8,712 nucleotides of DNA from Chromatiales bacterium (GCA_027070385.1 JALXDW010000054.1:1-8712), one strand, 5' to 3'; shown: positions 1 through 7,474, counted from the stretch's first letter. Numbers and translations: made by a program. Notes: a model not told the origin generated them from the sequence alone.

Positions 1-1348
1 ATTCATGACTCATATGTGAAAGAAATTCAGATTTGGCCTGATTGGCACGCTCAGCTTCCAGACGTGATTGATTCAGGTCATTGGTGCGTTCTTCTACCAT
101 TGATTCAAGGTTCTGATTCATTTGTTCAAGCTGGGATTGTGATTTTTCGACCTGCTCTATCATAGACTTAAATGCACGCGCCAATACACCAACTTCATCT
201 TTGAGTTGAACTGGTAATTTTTTTATATTCGAATGCCGATGGGTAAAATCTCTAATAACATGTGTCATTTGCTGTATAGGACGTGTAATCCTAATGGAAA
301 GAGCAACAGCCAGAAAAACACCGATAATCACTAACAACAATGCCCACAAGACAATGTGATTGAGTACCTTTGAAATACCAGCAACAATACGCTGATACGG
401 ATATGTCATAATCACCGCAATAAAACGTTCAGGGTGACTGTTATCAAAGGCTATTTTGCTAAAATGTACAACATGCTCTCCATCCGTATTTTCCGGTAAC
501 AAAGTAACATGGCTAACCGTACTATCGGGTAAAAATTGTTTGGCAAGTTGTGGTATATCTTCCTGAATACGATAACGCTTACCCAAATCAAAGCCATAGG
601 TTTTACTTGTATCGGGATGTAACAGATAGCCCCCCCGATCATTTGTAATATAGATGGTACCATCCCCATTGCGCCTGACCCAATTATGAATAGCACGCAA
701 TTCCTTGCCAATTTCAACCGTTAATACGACCAGTCCGGCAAGTTGATTATTTTTTTTATCGTAAACGGGGGTGACGATGCGCAATACCTCCTGATGAGGC
801 ACAGATACCTGCCTATGTTCACGATTCAGATTGATTTCAGATAAATAAACATCACCTGGTGATAATTTTAATCCTCTTTTTACATAGGGACGATGTGCTT
901 TATTTTGCAACTGTTCATCACGCAAACGTATTATTCTGTTCACATCCCGTCGAACCACCACCTGTTCATCACCTTTTTTATTGATAAAACGAATTTTAAG
1001 GTATTTTTTCTTTCTCTCCAGCAATGATTCAAAAATGGTTTCCATACGATCAACCCACTGCATATAATTTGATATATTCCGCTTGCTGTTATCCTTACCA
1101 AGGCCTGTACGGATGATGCCCTGAAATGGTGGTGTACTGGCAAGGAATAAAACATCTGAATTATGGGCATGAATAATTTGCTGTAACGTTAGGCCGGCTT
1201 CCCGCACATCCTGTTCAATCCGCTTTAATGCCTGTTGCACCATGATATTGGTTGTTTTTGTATAAAAAACACCGCCAACAACACCCGCACTTAACAGTAT
1301 TAAAAAAATACTGTTCAAACTTAACTTGGTGGCGATTGATAATTTCAT
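1..1348 (-). CDS. Membrane sensor histidine kinase with dCache and HAMP domains (3' end outside window)
   Basis: This is a transmembrane sensor kinase; 449 residues are visible. In order they show a short cytoplasmic N-terminus, TM1 at about residues 10-28, a periplasmic double-Cache-type region at about 33-320 (family hallmarks FLASTPPFQGIIR near 68-80 and IVTPVYD near 191-197), TM2 at about 331-351, HAMP at about 352-400, then a coiled coil. The last visible residues, EFLSHMSHE, are the opening of the HisKA H-box, so His448 is the expected phosphoacceptor. The ATPase domain and any receiver or Hpt domains lie beyond the left edge. The ATG at 1346-1348 is only 5 bases after the stop of the binding-protein gene, with a poor Shine-Dalgarno, which suggests translational coupling. 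Kinase activity is inferred from the family; the ligand is unknown. A diguanylate cyclase is unlikely because the H-box is visible. Confidence 0.9.
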   Translation of the reverse strand, partial: MKLSIATKLSLNSIFLILLSAGVVGGVFYTKTTNIMVQQALKRIEQDVREAGLTLQQIIHAHNSDVLFLASTPPFQGIIRTGLGKDNSKRNISNYMQWVDRMETIFESLLERKKKYLKIRFINKKGDEQVVVRRDVNRIIRLRDEQLQNKAHRPYVKRGLKLSPGDVYLSEINLNREHRQVSVPHQEVLRIVTPVYDKKNNQLAGLVVLTVEIGKELRAIHNWVRRNGDGTIYITNDRGGYLLHPDTSKTYGFDLGKRYRIQEDIPQLAKQFLPDSTVSHVTLLPENTDGEHVVHFSKIAFDNSHPERFIAVIMTYPYQRIVAGISKVLNHIVLWALLLVIIGVFLAVALSIRITRPIQQMTHVIRDFTHRHSNIKKLPVQLKDEVGVLARAFKSMIEQVEKSQSQLEQMNQNLESMVEERTNDLNQSRLEAERANQAKSEFLSHMSHE

Positions 1349-1353
1349 CAGGA

Positions 1354-2277
1354 CTAATGATTATCCGCATTATTTTTATAGGGACCAACTTTTAAACGCT
1401 GCATTAACTGGCGAACCGAACTGTAATCACGGAGTTCAACCCACCCCATGTATTTTCCGGATTTAGCTGCCGTTGTAGCAGGCTTTATATGTAACAGTGT
1501 TTTTTTTATTTTTTCAGATACGTCTTCCTTGCCTGATGATGATTTAACAGCTGCAAAAACCCATTCAGGATAAAGTGCCGTACTTAAAAAGAACGGAAAG
1601 TTTTTAACCTCTTTATTATTAATAATTCGAAAGTATCGCATATCAATCTCGCCGTCTTCTTCCATTCGTTCAAGCCGATCAGTACGAACAACTCCGGCAT
1701 TCACTTTACCATCCCGCACTGCACGAACAACATCCGGTTGAATATGGCTTTTGGTAAATATCAGTTTTTTAAGATCATGATAGGGGTCAAATCCCTGTTT
1801 AAGCATTTCATACCATGCAACACGCCAACCACCAAAAGCTGGTTCAGAAACTGCCATTAGTGTTTTACCTTTCAGATCTTTAATGGTTAAAATATCTGTG
1901 TTTTTTACATGTGTAAAAATAACAGCACCGAAATGATCCTGTGCTGTATTGGCACGTTTATTATTTAATGTTACCAATCCTTTTGCTTGATATAACTCTT
2001 CTATTTCAATATAGGACGATGGATTGGTTAAAACAAAGTCAAACTCACCTTGTCCCACTCTACGGGTAATTTCATTGAGGCTGATAATCGGAATCAAAAT
2101 AAATTTATGTGGTGCTAACTGTTTCGATAAGACCTCAAGTGTTGGGTTCCATTGTCTGAACGCATCGTCAATACCATGATGCGCCCTGACGACCACCTTG
2201 TATTCAGCTGCCATGCTCCACTGGCTCATCAGCAAACCCAGTATAACGAAAAGAATATATTGTCTGATTTGCTTCAT
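1354..2277 (-). CDS. Periplasmic PhnD/TtrS-type substrate-binding protein
   Basis: The product is an exported, soluble solute-binding protein of 307 residues. Residues 1-23 form a signal peptide: KQIR, a hydrophobic stretch of about 14 residues, and likely cleavage after SMA. There is no lipobox cysteine. The mature part matches the PhnD-like (phosphate/phosphite/phosphonate-binding) fold in the version that forms the sensory half of the tetrathionate kinase TtrS: a DFVLTNPSSYIEIE segment, FGAVIFTH, DLKGK, FGGWRVAWYEML, and a VRTDRLERM stretch followed by LYPEWVFA. The ATG at 2277 is preferred over an upstream in-frame GTG at 2319 because it places the signal peptide at the N-terminus and has an AAGGAG site 7 bases upstream. 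No permease or ATPase gene accompanies it; it sits between two histidine kinase genes. I infer a sensory accessory role rather than transport. The ligand cannot be told from sequence; phosphonate binding should not be assumed. Confidence 0.87.
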   Translation of the reverse strand: MKQIRQYILFVILGLLMSQWSMAAEYKVVVRAHHGIDDAFRQWNPTLEVLSKQLAPHKFILIPIISLNEITRRVGQGEFDFVLTNPSSYIEIEELYQAKGLVTLNNKRANTAQDHFGAVIFTHVKNTDILTIKDLKGKTLMAVSEPAFGGWRVAWYEMLKQGFDPYHDLKKLIFTKSHIQPDVVRAVRDGKVNAGVVRTDRLERMEEDGEIDMRYFRIINNKEVKNFPFFLSTALYPEWVFAAVKSSSGKEDVSEKIKKTLLHIKPATTAAKSGKYMGWVELRDYSSVRQLMQRLKVGPYKNNADNH

Positions 2278-2284
2278 TATGTTG

Positions 2285-2290
2285 CTCCTT
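2285..2290 (-). promoter_or_regulatory. Ribosome binding site deciding the binding-protein start
   Basis: Read on the minus strand this is AAGGAG, 7 bases before the ATG at 2277. It is the best Shine-Dalgarno in the left half of the window. It supports starting the binding protein at 2277 rather than at the GTG at 2319, which overlaps the upstream stop codon. Confidence 0.8.
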
Positions 2291-2315
2291 ATTTTTTTAA
2301 GGTGTCGAGTTGATA

Positions 2316-5300
2316 TCACGCGTTCAATTTGTCTTTTACGGTCTGAAGTAATACAGCGACATCAATTGGCTTGGTTATATAGTCATCAAAACCTGCTCGC
2401 AAACCTTTTTCAACGTCCTTTTCCATCGCGTTTGCACTGATAGCGATAACCGGAGTATGACGTGTTGCATCATGCTGGCGTAACTGTTTGAGCACACCGA
2501 AACCATCCATGCCCGGCAAGTTAATATCAAGCAAGATCAGATCCGGCTTGTATTCCGCTGCCAGTTCAAGACCTAATAGCGGTTCATGTGCTGTCCACAT
2601 ATGCAAGTTTTCAATACGCCCCAGCAACTGGGTAACCAATCTTAAATTTGCAGGATTGTCTTCAATATATAAAACGGTACTTTCATTGTTTTGTTTGTTT
2701 TCCGCTGTTGTTATTATTGTCGTTCTTTCATTCATCTTGTTATTTTTCTGTTCAGGTAATAATTCTTCACCCGGTAATTCAATCCAGAAAGTACTTCCTT
2801 TATTCTCCTGACTTTCGACACCAATACTACCGCCCATTAACTCAATGATATTTTTTGTAATCACCAACCCAATACCGGTCCCTTCAATATCTGTTTGCTC
2901 GGCTCCCAACCGGTTAAAGGCCTGAAACAGTTGTTTCTGTTTATCGGCAGATATTCCTTTACCCGTATCAGTAACACTGATACGCAAAATATCATTGCTT
3001 TGATGATCACAGGCAATAGTTATCATACCGTTATCCGTATTGTATTTAACCGCATTACTCAACAGGTTGAGCAGGACTTGTCTAAGACGGGTTCGATCAG
3101 CACGTATGCCATAGTATTGAACCAGTAACTGTTCAAATGAAATCTCACTGCCTTCCTGAAGAATACGAATCGTAATATCTCGCTTTTGTGCCAAAGGCAT
3201 AATAAGTTGCAAGGCTTCAGAAACGACTTCACCCACTTCAACCATTTCAATCGAGAAGTCAATTCGCCCTGATTCGATTCGTGACAAGTCCAGTACTTCG
3301 TTAATTAATTCCAGAAGATGTCCACCTGCTTTGATAATTTCATTCACATTTTCCTGCTGCGATTCATTCAGTACGGCATCCATTTTTAATAGCTGACCAA
3401 ACCCCATGATTGCATTCATTGGGGTTCTTAGCTCATGGCTCATACTTGACATAAATTGTGACTTTGCACGGTTTGCCGTTTCAGCTTCTTCACGTGCAAT
3501 GATTAATTCCTGTTCTGCGGTTTTCCTTTTTGTTATGTCCTGTACAACACCGAGCATACGTACCGGCTTACCTTCGCTGTTACAAATAACATCACCTTTT
3601 TCATGTAACCAATGAACGCTACCATCTGGCCAAATAACACGATGTTCAACATTATAATCTTCAGCATCTTCTATACAGCGCATCACTGCATCATTGACCC
3701 GTTGTTTATCGTCAGGATGGATCGCTGCCATAAAATTTTCATAGGTTGTTTCGGTTATTTCTTTTTCATAACCGAACAATGGCCAGATACGGTCAGACCA
3801 GAAAAGGCTGCCGGTTACTATGTTCCAGTCCCAGGTACCAATATTGGCAAATTCCTGACTTTTAAGAAGACGTTCTTCATTTTTAATGACCTGGGTCACT
3901 TCAGTTCTTGCGGAAACATATTTATAAGGTTTCCCTTTATCATCCAGAAAGGGAACAATGGTGGATTCAACCCAATACTGTTCACCCTCCTTGTTTATAT
4001 TGCAAATGGTGCCATGCCAGATGTTTCCCTTTGAAATGGTTGCCCACATTTCAGTGTAAAAAGAAGCGGGATGATGAGTTGATTTTAATAGTCGATGATT
4101 TTTCCCGAGCAGTTCTTCTTTATTATAACCACTGACTTCACAAAACTTGTTATTAACCCGGATTATCCTGCCAGCAATGTCGGTTTCGCTAACCAGATTA
4201 TGCTGGTTAGATGTGATAATCTGGAATTCACTTTCTCTGAGTGCGGCAGCCAGATCATGATTAACCTGGTAACTCCAACGTGCTCTTTTTGCCTGAGTCA
4301 TAACCACCGATATTAACTGGTTTGCCATAACCGGTTTAATCATTAAATGTTCTGCGCCAAGATGTACCGCATCCAACTGGGTACCCAATTCCGTTTCTGT
4401 TGCCAGGAAGATAATCGGGGTCAATGCCCAACGTTCATCCTGACGAATAACCTGCGCAATATCGGTACCACTGCATTGCGGCATGTAAATATCAACCATG
4501 ATCACATCCGGTTCAAATGCATCAATAACAGTCAAAATTTCCATTGGGTTGGATAATGTTTGTACCTCAACACCTGCTGCACTCAGGATTGTCTTATAAT
4601 TCTCAAGTAGTTCAATATCATCGTCGACACATAACACCCGGAACGCTTGTCTTTTTGTACGTTCGGTAAAGTTATCCAATGTTTGAGTTAACCGGCTCAT
4701 ATTAACCGGCTTGCTAAAATAACGTTGTGCACCCACACTGGCAGCGGCTAACCGGGTTTGCATATCATTGTTGTCTGAAATAAGTATTAGTGGCGGGAAA
4801 GAGGCATCTTCTTTTTTTAATTGGCTTATGCTATCCATCCCCTTAATACGTCCACTTTTAAAAACCACATCCATAACAATAACGGCCGGTTGCTGTCGCG
4901 AATAAGCTGCACTGAAATCGTCTGACGAAGTGAAATATTGGGTAGCAAAACCATTCTTTTTCAATGCTGAAAGCAGCTCAGTCGCTAACGCTGCATCTTC
5001 TCCCAGAAAATAAATTAAACGATCTTTTTGTTCCGAATGTTCTCGCGATGGCAGCGACGAAAGGTAAACGCTGGGGGATATTTCCCAATTACCGGCTATT
5101 TTATCGAGCTTCAAAAGCTGCTCATCAATGTCATCCCTTATTTCTGCCAAACTCGTATTGTCGTTTTGCAGTACGTTAAGTGCCTGTTCCAATACACCGG
5201 CGATACGGCTAATGGCCATTACACCGAAACAACTCGCAGTATCCAGCAAAGTCTGTATTTTTCTACGACAATCGCGAATAACTGAACGATTATCTTCGGT

Positions 5301-5420
5301 TGTATCGAGCTGCGCCCAACATTGCTTAATAGCACTGATTTTAGCCGGAAGGGTGCGTTTAAAATCGGCTTGTAACAATGATAGCTTCTGTTCTACCTCT
5401 GACTGACTGGGGGGTGGCAT
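2316..5420 (-). CDS. Soluble hybrid histidine kinase (Hpt-like-REC-REC-PAS-PAS-HisKA-HATPase-REC)
   Basis: This is a 1034-residue multi-domain signalling kinase with no membrane segment or signal peptide, so it should be cytoplasmic. Residues 1-115 are helical and Hpt-like, but the usual phosphoacceptor His is Gln56. REC1 spans about 132-252 (E141/D142, Asp184, S215, Lys237). REC2 spans about 258-378 (D266/D267, Asp310, Lys362), with Ala340 where Ser/Thr is usual. PAS1 is about 400-512 and PAS2 (PAS_3 type, HPDD at 568-571) about 522-632. HisKA follows at about 650-720 with His662 in MSHELRTP, then a Bergerat ATPase at about 775-885 (Asn789, DTGKGI at 818-823, GTGIGL at 847-852). A polar linker (about 886-912) leads to REC3 at about 914-1034 (E920/D921, Asp965, S995, Lys1017). 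The ATG at 5420 is the only plausible start; its Shine-Dalgarno is weak. It is the first gene of the leftward cluster, and its stop lies 38 bases before the next ATG. Kinase and receiver functions are family knowledge; the signal and the output are unknown. Confidence 0.93.
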   Translation of the reverse strand: MPPPSQSEVEQKLSLLQADFKRTLPAKISAIKQCWAQLDTTEDNRSVIRDCRRKIQTLLDTASCFGVMAISRIAGVLEQALNVLQNDNTSLAEIRDDIDEQLLKLDKIAGNWEISPSVYLSSLPSREHSEQKDRLIYFLGEDAALATELLSALKKNGFATQYFTSSDDFSAAYSRQQPAVIVMDVVFKSGRIKGMDSISQLKKEDASFPPLILISDNNDMQTRLAAASVGAQRYFSKPVNMSRLTQTLDNFTERTKRQAFRVLCVDDDIELLENYKTILSAAGVEVQTLSNPMEILTVIDAFEPDVIMVDIYMPQCSGTDIAQVIRQDERWALTPIIFLATETELGTQLDAVHLGAEHLMIKPVMANQLISVVMTQAKRARWSYQVNHDLAAALRESEFQIITSNQHNLVSETDIAGRIIRVNNKFCEVSGYNKEELLGKNHRLLKSTHHPASFYTEMWATISKGNIWHGTICNINKEGEQYWVESTIVPFLDDKGKPYKYVSARTEVTQVIKNEERLLKSQEFANIGTWDWNIVTGSLFWSDRIWPLFGYEKEITETTYENFMAAIHPDDKQRVNDAVMRCIEDAEDYNVEHRVIWPDGSVHWLHEKGDVICNSEGKPVRMLGVVQDITKRKTAEQELIIAREEAETANRAKSQFMSSMSHELRTPMNAIMGFGQLLKMDAVLNESQQENVNEIIKAGGHLLELINEVLDLSRIESGRIDFSIEMVEVGEVVSEALQLIMPLAQKRDITIRILQEGSEISFEQLLVQYYGIRADRTRLRQVLLNLLSNAVKYNTDNGMITIACDHQSNDILRISVTDTGKGISADKQKQLFQAFNRLGAEQTDIEGTGIGLVITKNIIELMGGSIGVESQENKGSTFWIELPGEELLPEQKNNKMNERTTIITTAENKQNNESTVLYIEDNPANLRLVTQLLGRIENLHMWTAHEPLLGLELAAEYKPDLILLDINLPGMDGFGVLKQLRQHDATRHTPVIAISANAMEKDVEKGLRAGFDDYITKPIDVAVLLQTVKDKLNA

Positions 5421-5540
5421 TCTTCTGTTTATCCCGATTTATAAAGTTGAAAAATTGATTTTTTAACCAAAAAGTACATTCTTTATATATATCGTCAGTG
5501 AATTGTGTATCTTTAATTTTGCCCCCCTGAAAGACCGGTA

Positions 5541-5555
5541 AAATATTCAATATTT
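5541..5555. repeat. Perfect 15-base palindrome, possible operator
   Basis: The two arms, AAATATT and AATATTT, are exact inverted copies around a single central base at 5548. The site lies in the divergent region and is centred about 40 bases before the predicted rightward start point, a position typical of activator or repressor sites overlapping -35. It is fully AT apart from the centre, so chance or DNA curvature are alternatives. It does not match a Fur box that I can recognise. Confidence 0.45.
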
Positions 5556-5575
5556 AAGAATCCGGCAAAAATTGT

Positions 5576-5581
5576 TACTAT
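5576..5581 (+). promoter_or_regulatory. Possible -10 element of the ABC ATPase gene
   Basis: TACTAT matches the sigma-70 -10 consensus at four of six positions including the key first two and last bases. No good -35 is present 16-18 bases upstream, but the palindrome covers that area, consistent with an activator-dependent promoter. Transcription would start at about 5588-5589, at the initiation codon itself. Confidence 0.35.
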
Positions 5582-5588
5582 AGCGTTT

Positions 5589-6632
5589 ATGAGTGCTGTA
5601 CTGGAATTACGCAATATCGAATGCCGACATCGCGGCCAAATTATCGTCAATGATCTGAGTTTTCATGTCAATGAAGGGGATTTAGCATGTCTGTTAGGCC
5701 CCAGCGGTTGCGGAAAAACCACCGCATTGCGAGCCATTGCCGGCTTTGAACCTGTTCATAAAGGTGAAATCCTGATTCGTGACTTCGTGTCATCCCGGCC
5801 CGGTTTTACCCGTGCCCCGGAAAAACGCCGTATTGGCATGGTTTTTCAGGATTACGCGTTATTCCCGCATTTGAACGTTGCGGACAATATTGGCTTCGGC
5901 TTAAATCATAAAAGCAAAACCGAACAACGCGCCATTATTGATGAAATGCTGGAAGTGGTGGATATGAGCGGTTTTGGCCAGCGTTACATCCATGAGCTTT
6001 CAGGTGGCCAACAGCAACGTGTGGCACTTGCGCGTGCGCTTGCACCCAACCCTGAACTGATTTTACTGGATGAACCTTTTTCCAATTTAGACATTGAAAT
6101 GCGAGAGCGTCTGAATACCGATGTACGACAAATTTTAAAATCCAAAAATATGACCGGTATCCTGGTGACCCACGATCAACATGAAGCTTTTGCTATCAGT
6201 GATCATATCGGAGTGATAAATAACGGACAGTTATTACAATGGGACACCGCTTATAATTTATACCATTCACCCAATAGCCTGTTTATTGCTGATTTTATTG
6301 GCCAGGGTGTCTTCCTGAATGGCACCTTAAAAACACCTGACAGTGTCGAGACAGAAATTGGCATTATCCGGGGTGATCGCGCCTATGATTTTGCCCCCGG
6401 TAGCAAAGTCAAATTACTCCTCAGGCCGGATGATATTGTGCTTGATCCACAAGGCGATATTAATGCCCAAATCAGCCAGAAAGCATTTAAAGGTGCCGAG
6501 ATTTTATACACGCTAAAACTTCAATCCGGTACAGAGCTGCTTTCATTGTTCACCAGCCATCACAACTTTAATATTGGCGAAAATGTTAAATTACGCCTGG
6601 CTGCTGACCACATGGTTGCTTTTCCAGAATAG
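5589..6632 (+). CDS. ABC transporter ATP-binding protein, FbpC/PotA-like (iron(III)-type import family)
   Basis: This is a 347-residue ATPase subunit that would power a binding-protein-dependent importer from the cytoplasmic face of the inner membrane. All catalytic motifs are intact: Walker A GPSGCGKT at 37-44, Q-loop Gln87, signature LSGGQ at 137-141, Walker B ILLDEP at 158-163, and switch His195. A regulatory TOBE-type region fills about 240-345 (LLLRPDD at 276-282). The length and the IGQGVFLNG segment after the nucleotide domain resemble ferric-ion transporter FbpC (AfuC) more than MalK. The ATG at 5589 has no Shine-Dalgarno, and a -10-like box sits immediately upstream, so the message may be leaderless. 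No permease or binding-protein gene is adjacent: upstream is the divergent kinase cluster, and downstream, after 118 bases, the ygiM-like gene. Substrate is therefore unproven. The ATPase assignment is very sure, the ferric subfamily moderate. Confidence 0.9.
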   Translation: MSAVLELRNIECRHRGQIIVNDLSFHVNEGDLACLLGPSGCGKTTALRAIAGFEPVHKGEILIRDFVSSRPGFTRAPEKRRIGMVFQDYALFPHLNVADNIGFGLNHKSKTEQRAIIDEMLEVVDMSGFGQRYIHELSGGQQQRVALARALAPNPELILLDEPFSNLDIEMRERLNTDVRQILKSKNMTGILVTHDQHEAFAISDHIGVINNGQLLQWDTAYNLYHSPNSLFIADFIGQGVFLNGTLKTPDSVETEIGIIRGDRAYDFAPGSKVKLLLRPDDIVLDPQGDINAQISQKAFKGAEILYTLKLQSGTELLSLFTSHHNFNIGENVKLRLAADHMVAFPE

Positions 6633-6689
6633 CCTCCCAATTTGGCCGCTAAACCATTGAGATAGATACACATTCTGTGATCGCTTTAC

Positions 6690-6718
6690 TTGCTTTGTCG
6701 ATCCTATGACTATACTAT
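6690..6718 (+). promoter_or_regulatory. Possible promoter of the ygiM-like gene
   Basis: TTGCTT (6690-6695) and TACTAT (6713-6718) are separated by 17 bases; an overlapping TATACT at 6711-6716 is an alternative -10. A start near 6725 would leave a leader of about 25 bases before the ATG at 6751. The -35 match is only three of six, so this is tentative. Confidence 0.35.
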
Positions 6719-6739
6719 TAAGTGCATTACGACATTTTT

Positions 6740-6744
6740 GGAAG
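6740..6744 (+). promoter_or_regulatory. Ribosome binding site of the ygiM-like gene
   Basis: GGAAG lies 6 bases before the ATG at 6751. It favours that start over an in-frame ATG at 6706, which lacks a Shine-Dalgarno and would put 15 polar and basic residues in front of the signal peptide. Confidence 0.65.
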
Positions 6745-6750
6745 CACCAC

Positions 6751-7416
6751 ATGAAGCACTCATTATTTTTTATTACCTTCATCTTTTCATCACTGCTGTT
6801 CTCTTTGTCAGCAGCTGCCGACACGCAGTATGTGAGCGATAAATTACGCATTACCTTGCGTACCGGACAGGGAACCGAGTTCCAGATTATACGCGCCCTA
6901 GAAAGTGGCACCAAACTCGAAGTACTGGAACAATCCGAAACAGGATACACACGCGTACGAACAGAAGACGGTACCGAAGGCTGGGTGCGCAGCCAGTATT
7001 TAATCCCGGAACCTATTGCACAGCAGAAACTGGAAAAAACAGCCGCACAACTTGAAAAATACAAAGCAGAAGTTGCAAAACTAAAGGCCGAACGCGCCCA
7101 ACTTCGTAAAAAAACAAAAGAATTATCACAAACCAGAAATATGCTGTCTGAAAAATCCAGCTCGCTGGAATCTGAGCTTGCACGATTAAGCAAAGTAGCC
7201 GCAAAGCCTATTCTACTCGATAAAGAAAACCGCAATTTGCAACAAGAAAATGTGAAACTTGAAAAAGATTTACAAATGCTGCATCAGGAAAACCAGATAT
7301 TAAAAGATCAGGATAATCGAGAATGGTTTATTGCCGGTGCGGCAGTACTGTTAGGGGGTATCTTTTTGGGACTGCTCATTCCAAAAATCCGCTTTGGCAA
7401 AAAATCAACCTGGTAA
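6751..7416 (+). CDS. ygiM: YgiM-like SH3-domain membrane-anchored protein
   Basis: The product has 221 residues with the layout of E. coli YgiM (the bacterial SH3-and-anchor family, about 206 residues). Residues 1-23 are a signal peptide likely cut after SAAA. A bacterial SH3 domain covers about 24-86 (QYVSDKLRITLRTGQGTEF, then TEGWVRSQYLIPEP). A long charged coiled coil runs from about 90 to 187, followed by one transmembrane helix at about 191-211 and a basic tail (KIRFGKKSTW). The expected topology is SH3 and coiled coil in the periplasm with a C-terminal inner-membrane anchor. The SH3 fold in this setting is usually linked to cell-envelope or peptidoglycan binding, but the family's function is not settled. 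The start at 6751 is chosen on its Shine-Dalgarno and signal peptide. It lies between the ABC ATPase gene and argA with no evident functional link. Confidence 0.85.
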   Translation: MKHSLFFITFIFSSLLFSLSAAADTQYVSDKLRITLRTGQGTEFQIIRALESGTKLEVLEQSETGYTRVRTEDGTEGWVRSQYLIPEPIAQQKLEKTAAQLEKYKAEVAKLKAERAQLRKKTKELSQTRNMLSEKSSSLESELARLSKVAAKPILLDKENRNLQQENVKLEKDLQMLHQENQILKDQDNREWFIAGAAVLLGGIFLGLLIPKIRFGKKSTW

Positions 7417-7474
7417 GTAACCCGCATATCGGTCATTCATCAGTCTGACAGATAGCCGTTATGTCATTACTTAC
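7413..7474. repeat. Inverted repeat flanking the ygiM-argA junction
   Basis: GTAAGTAA (7413-7420, overlapping the ygiM-like stop codon) is exactly reverse-complementary to TTACTTAC (7467-7474), with 46 bases between. The enclosed and following bases also carry an 8-base direct repeat, ATAGCCGT, at 7452-7459 and 7477-7484. The arms are AT-rich and the loop is long, with no T-run after it, so this is not a convincing terminator. It occupies most of the 77-base argA leader and could be regulatory or chance. Confidence 0.35.

Larger units (their letters stand above)
5421..5588. promoter_or_regulatory. Divergent intergenic region between the signalling cluster and the ABC ATPase gene
   Basis: This 168-base AT-rich region must carry the start signals for the leftward kinase cluster and probably for the rightward ABC ATPase. 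It contains the palindrome at 5541-5555, a TATATATA run at 5485-5492 usable as a leftward -10, a run of C at 5522-5527, and an imperfect AT-rich inverted repeat at 5446-5454/5459-5467. I could not find a leftward -10/-35 pair with good spacing, so the leftward promoter is unplaced. Confidence 0.55.

Noticed and set aside
451..1170. Short minus-strand frames at 451-717 and 940-1170
   Set aside because: They overlap the continuous dCache kinase frame (1-1348) in another reading frame; the kinase frame has clear domain hallmarks.
2316..2735. Internal translation start giving a free REC3 domain from the ATG at 2735
   Set aside because: The Met at residue 896 lies at a domain linker, but no Shine-Dalgarno precedes it, so separate expression is unsupported.
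2198..5406. Numerous plus-strand and off-frame minus-strand open frames inside the hybrid kinase and binding-protein genes
   Set aside because: All are out of frame with or antisense to coding sequence with intact catalytic motifs; none has recognisable domains or Shine-Dalgarno support.
5359..5550. 63-codon minus-strand frame in the divergent region overlapping the kinase start
   Set aside because: It has no ribosome binding site or family resemblance and overlaps the kinase start in a different frame.
5421..5588. Fur box upstream of the FbpC-like gene
   Set aside because: I looked for a GATAATGATAATCATTATC-like site because ferric transport genes are often Fur-controlled. The only palindrome (5541-5555) does not match.
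6591..7235. 214-codon open frame on the minus strand opposite the ygiM-like gene
   Set aside because: Its translation is Ser/Cys-rich low-complexity sequence without a recognisable domain, and it is antisense to a well-supported signal-peptide/SH3/coiled-coil protein. It is a shadow frame.
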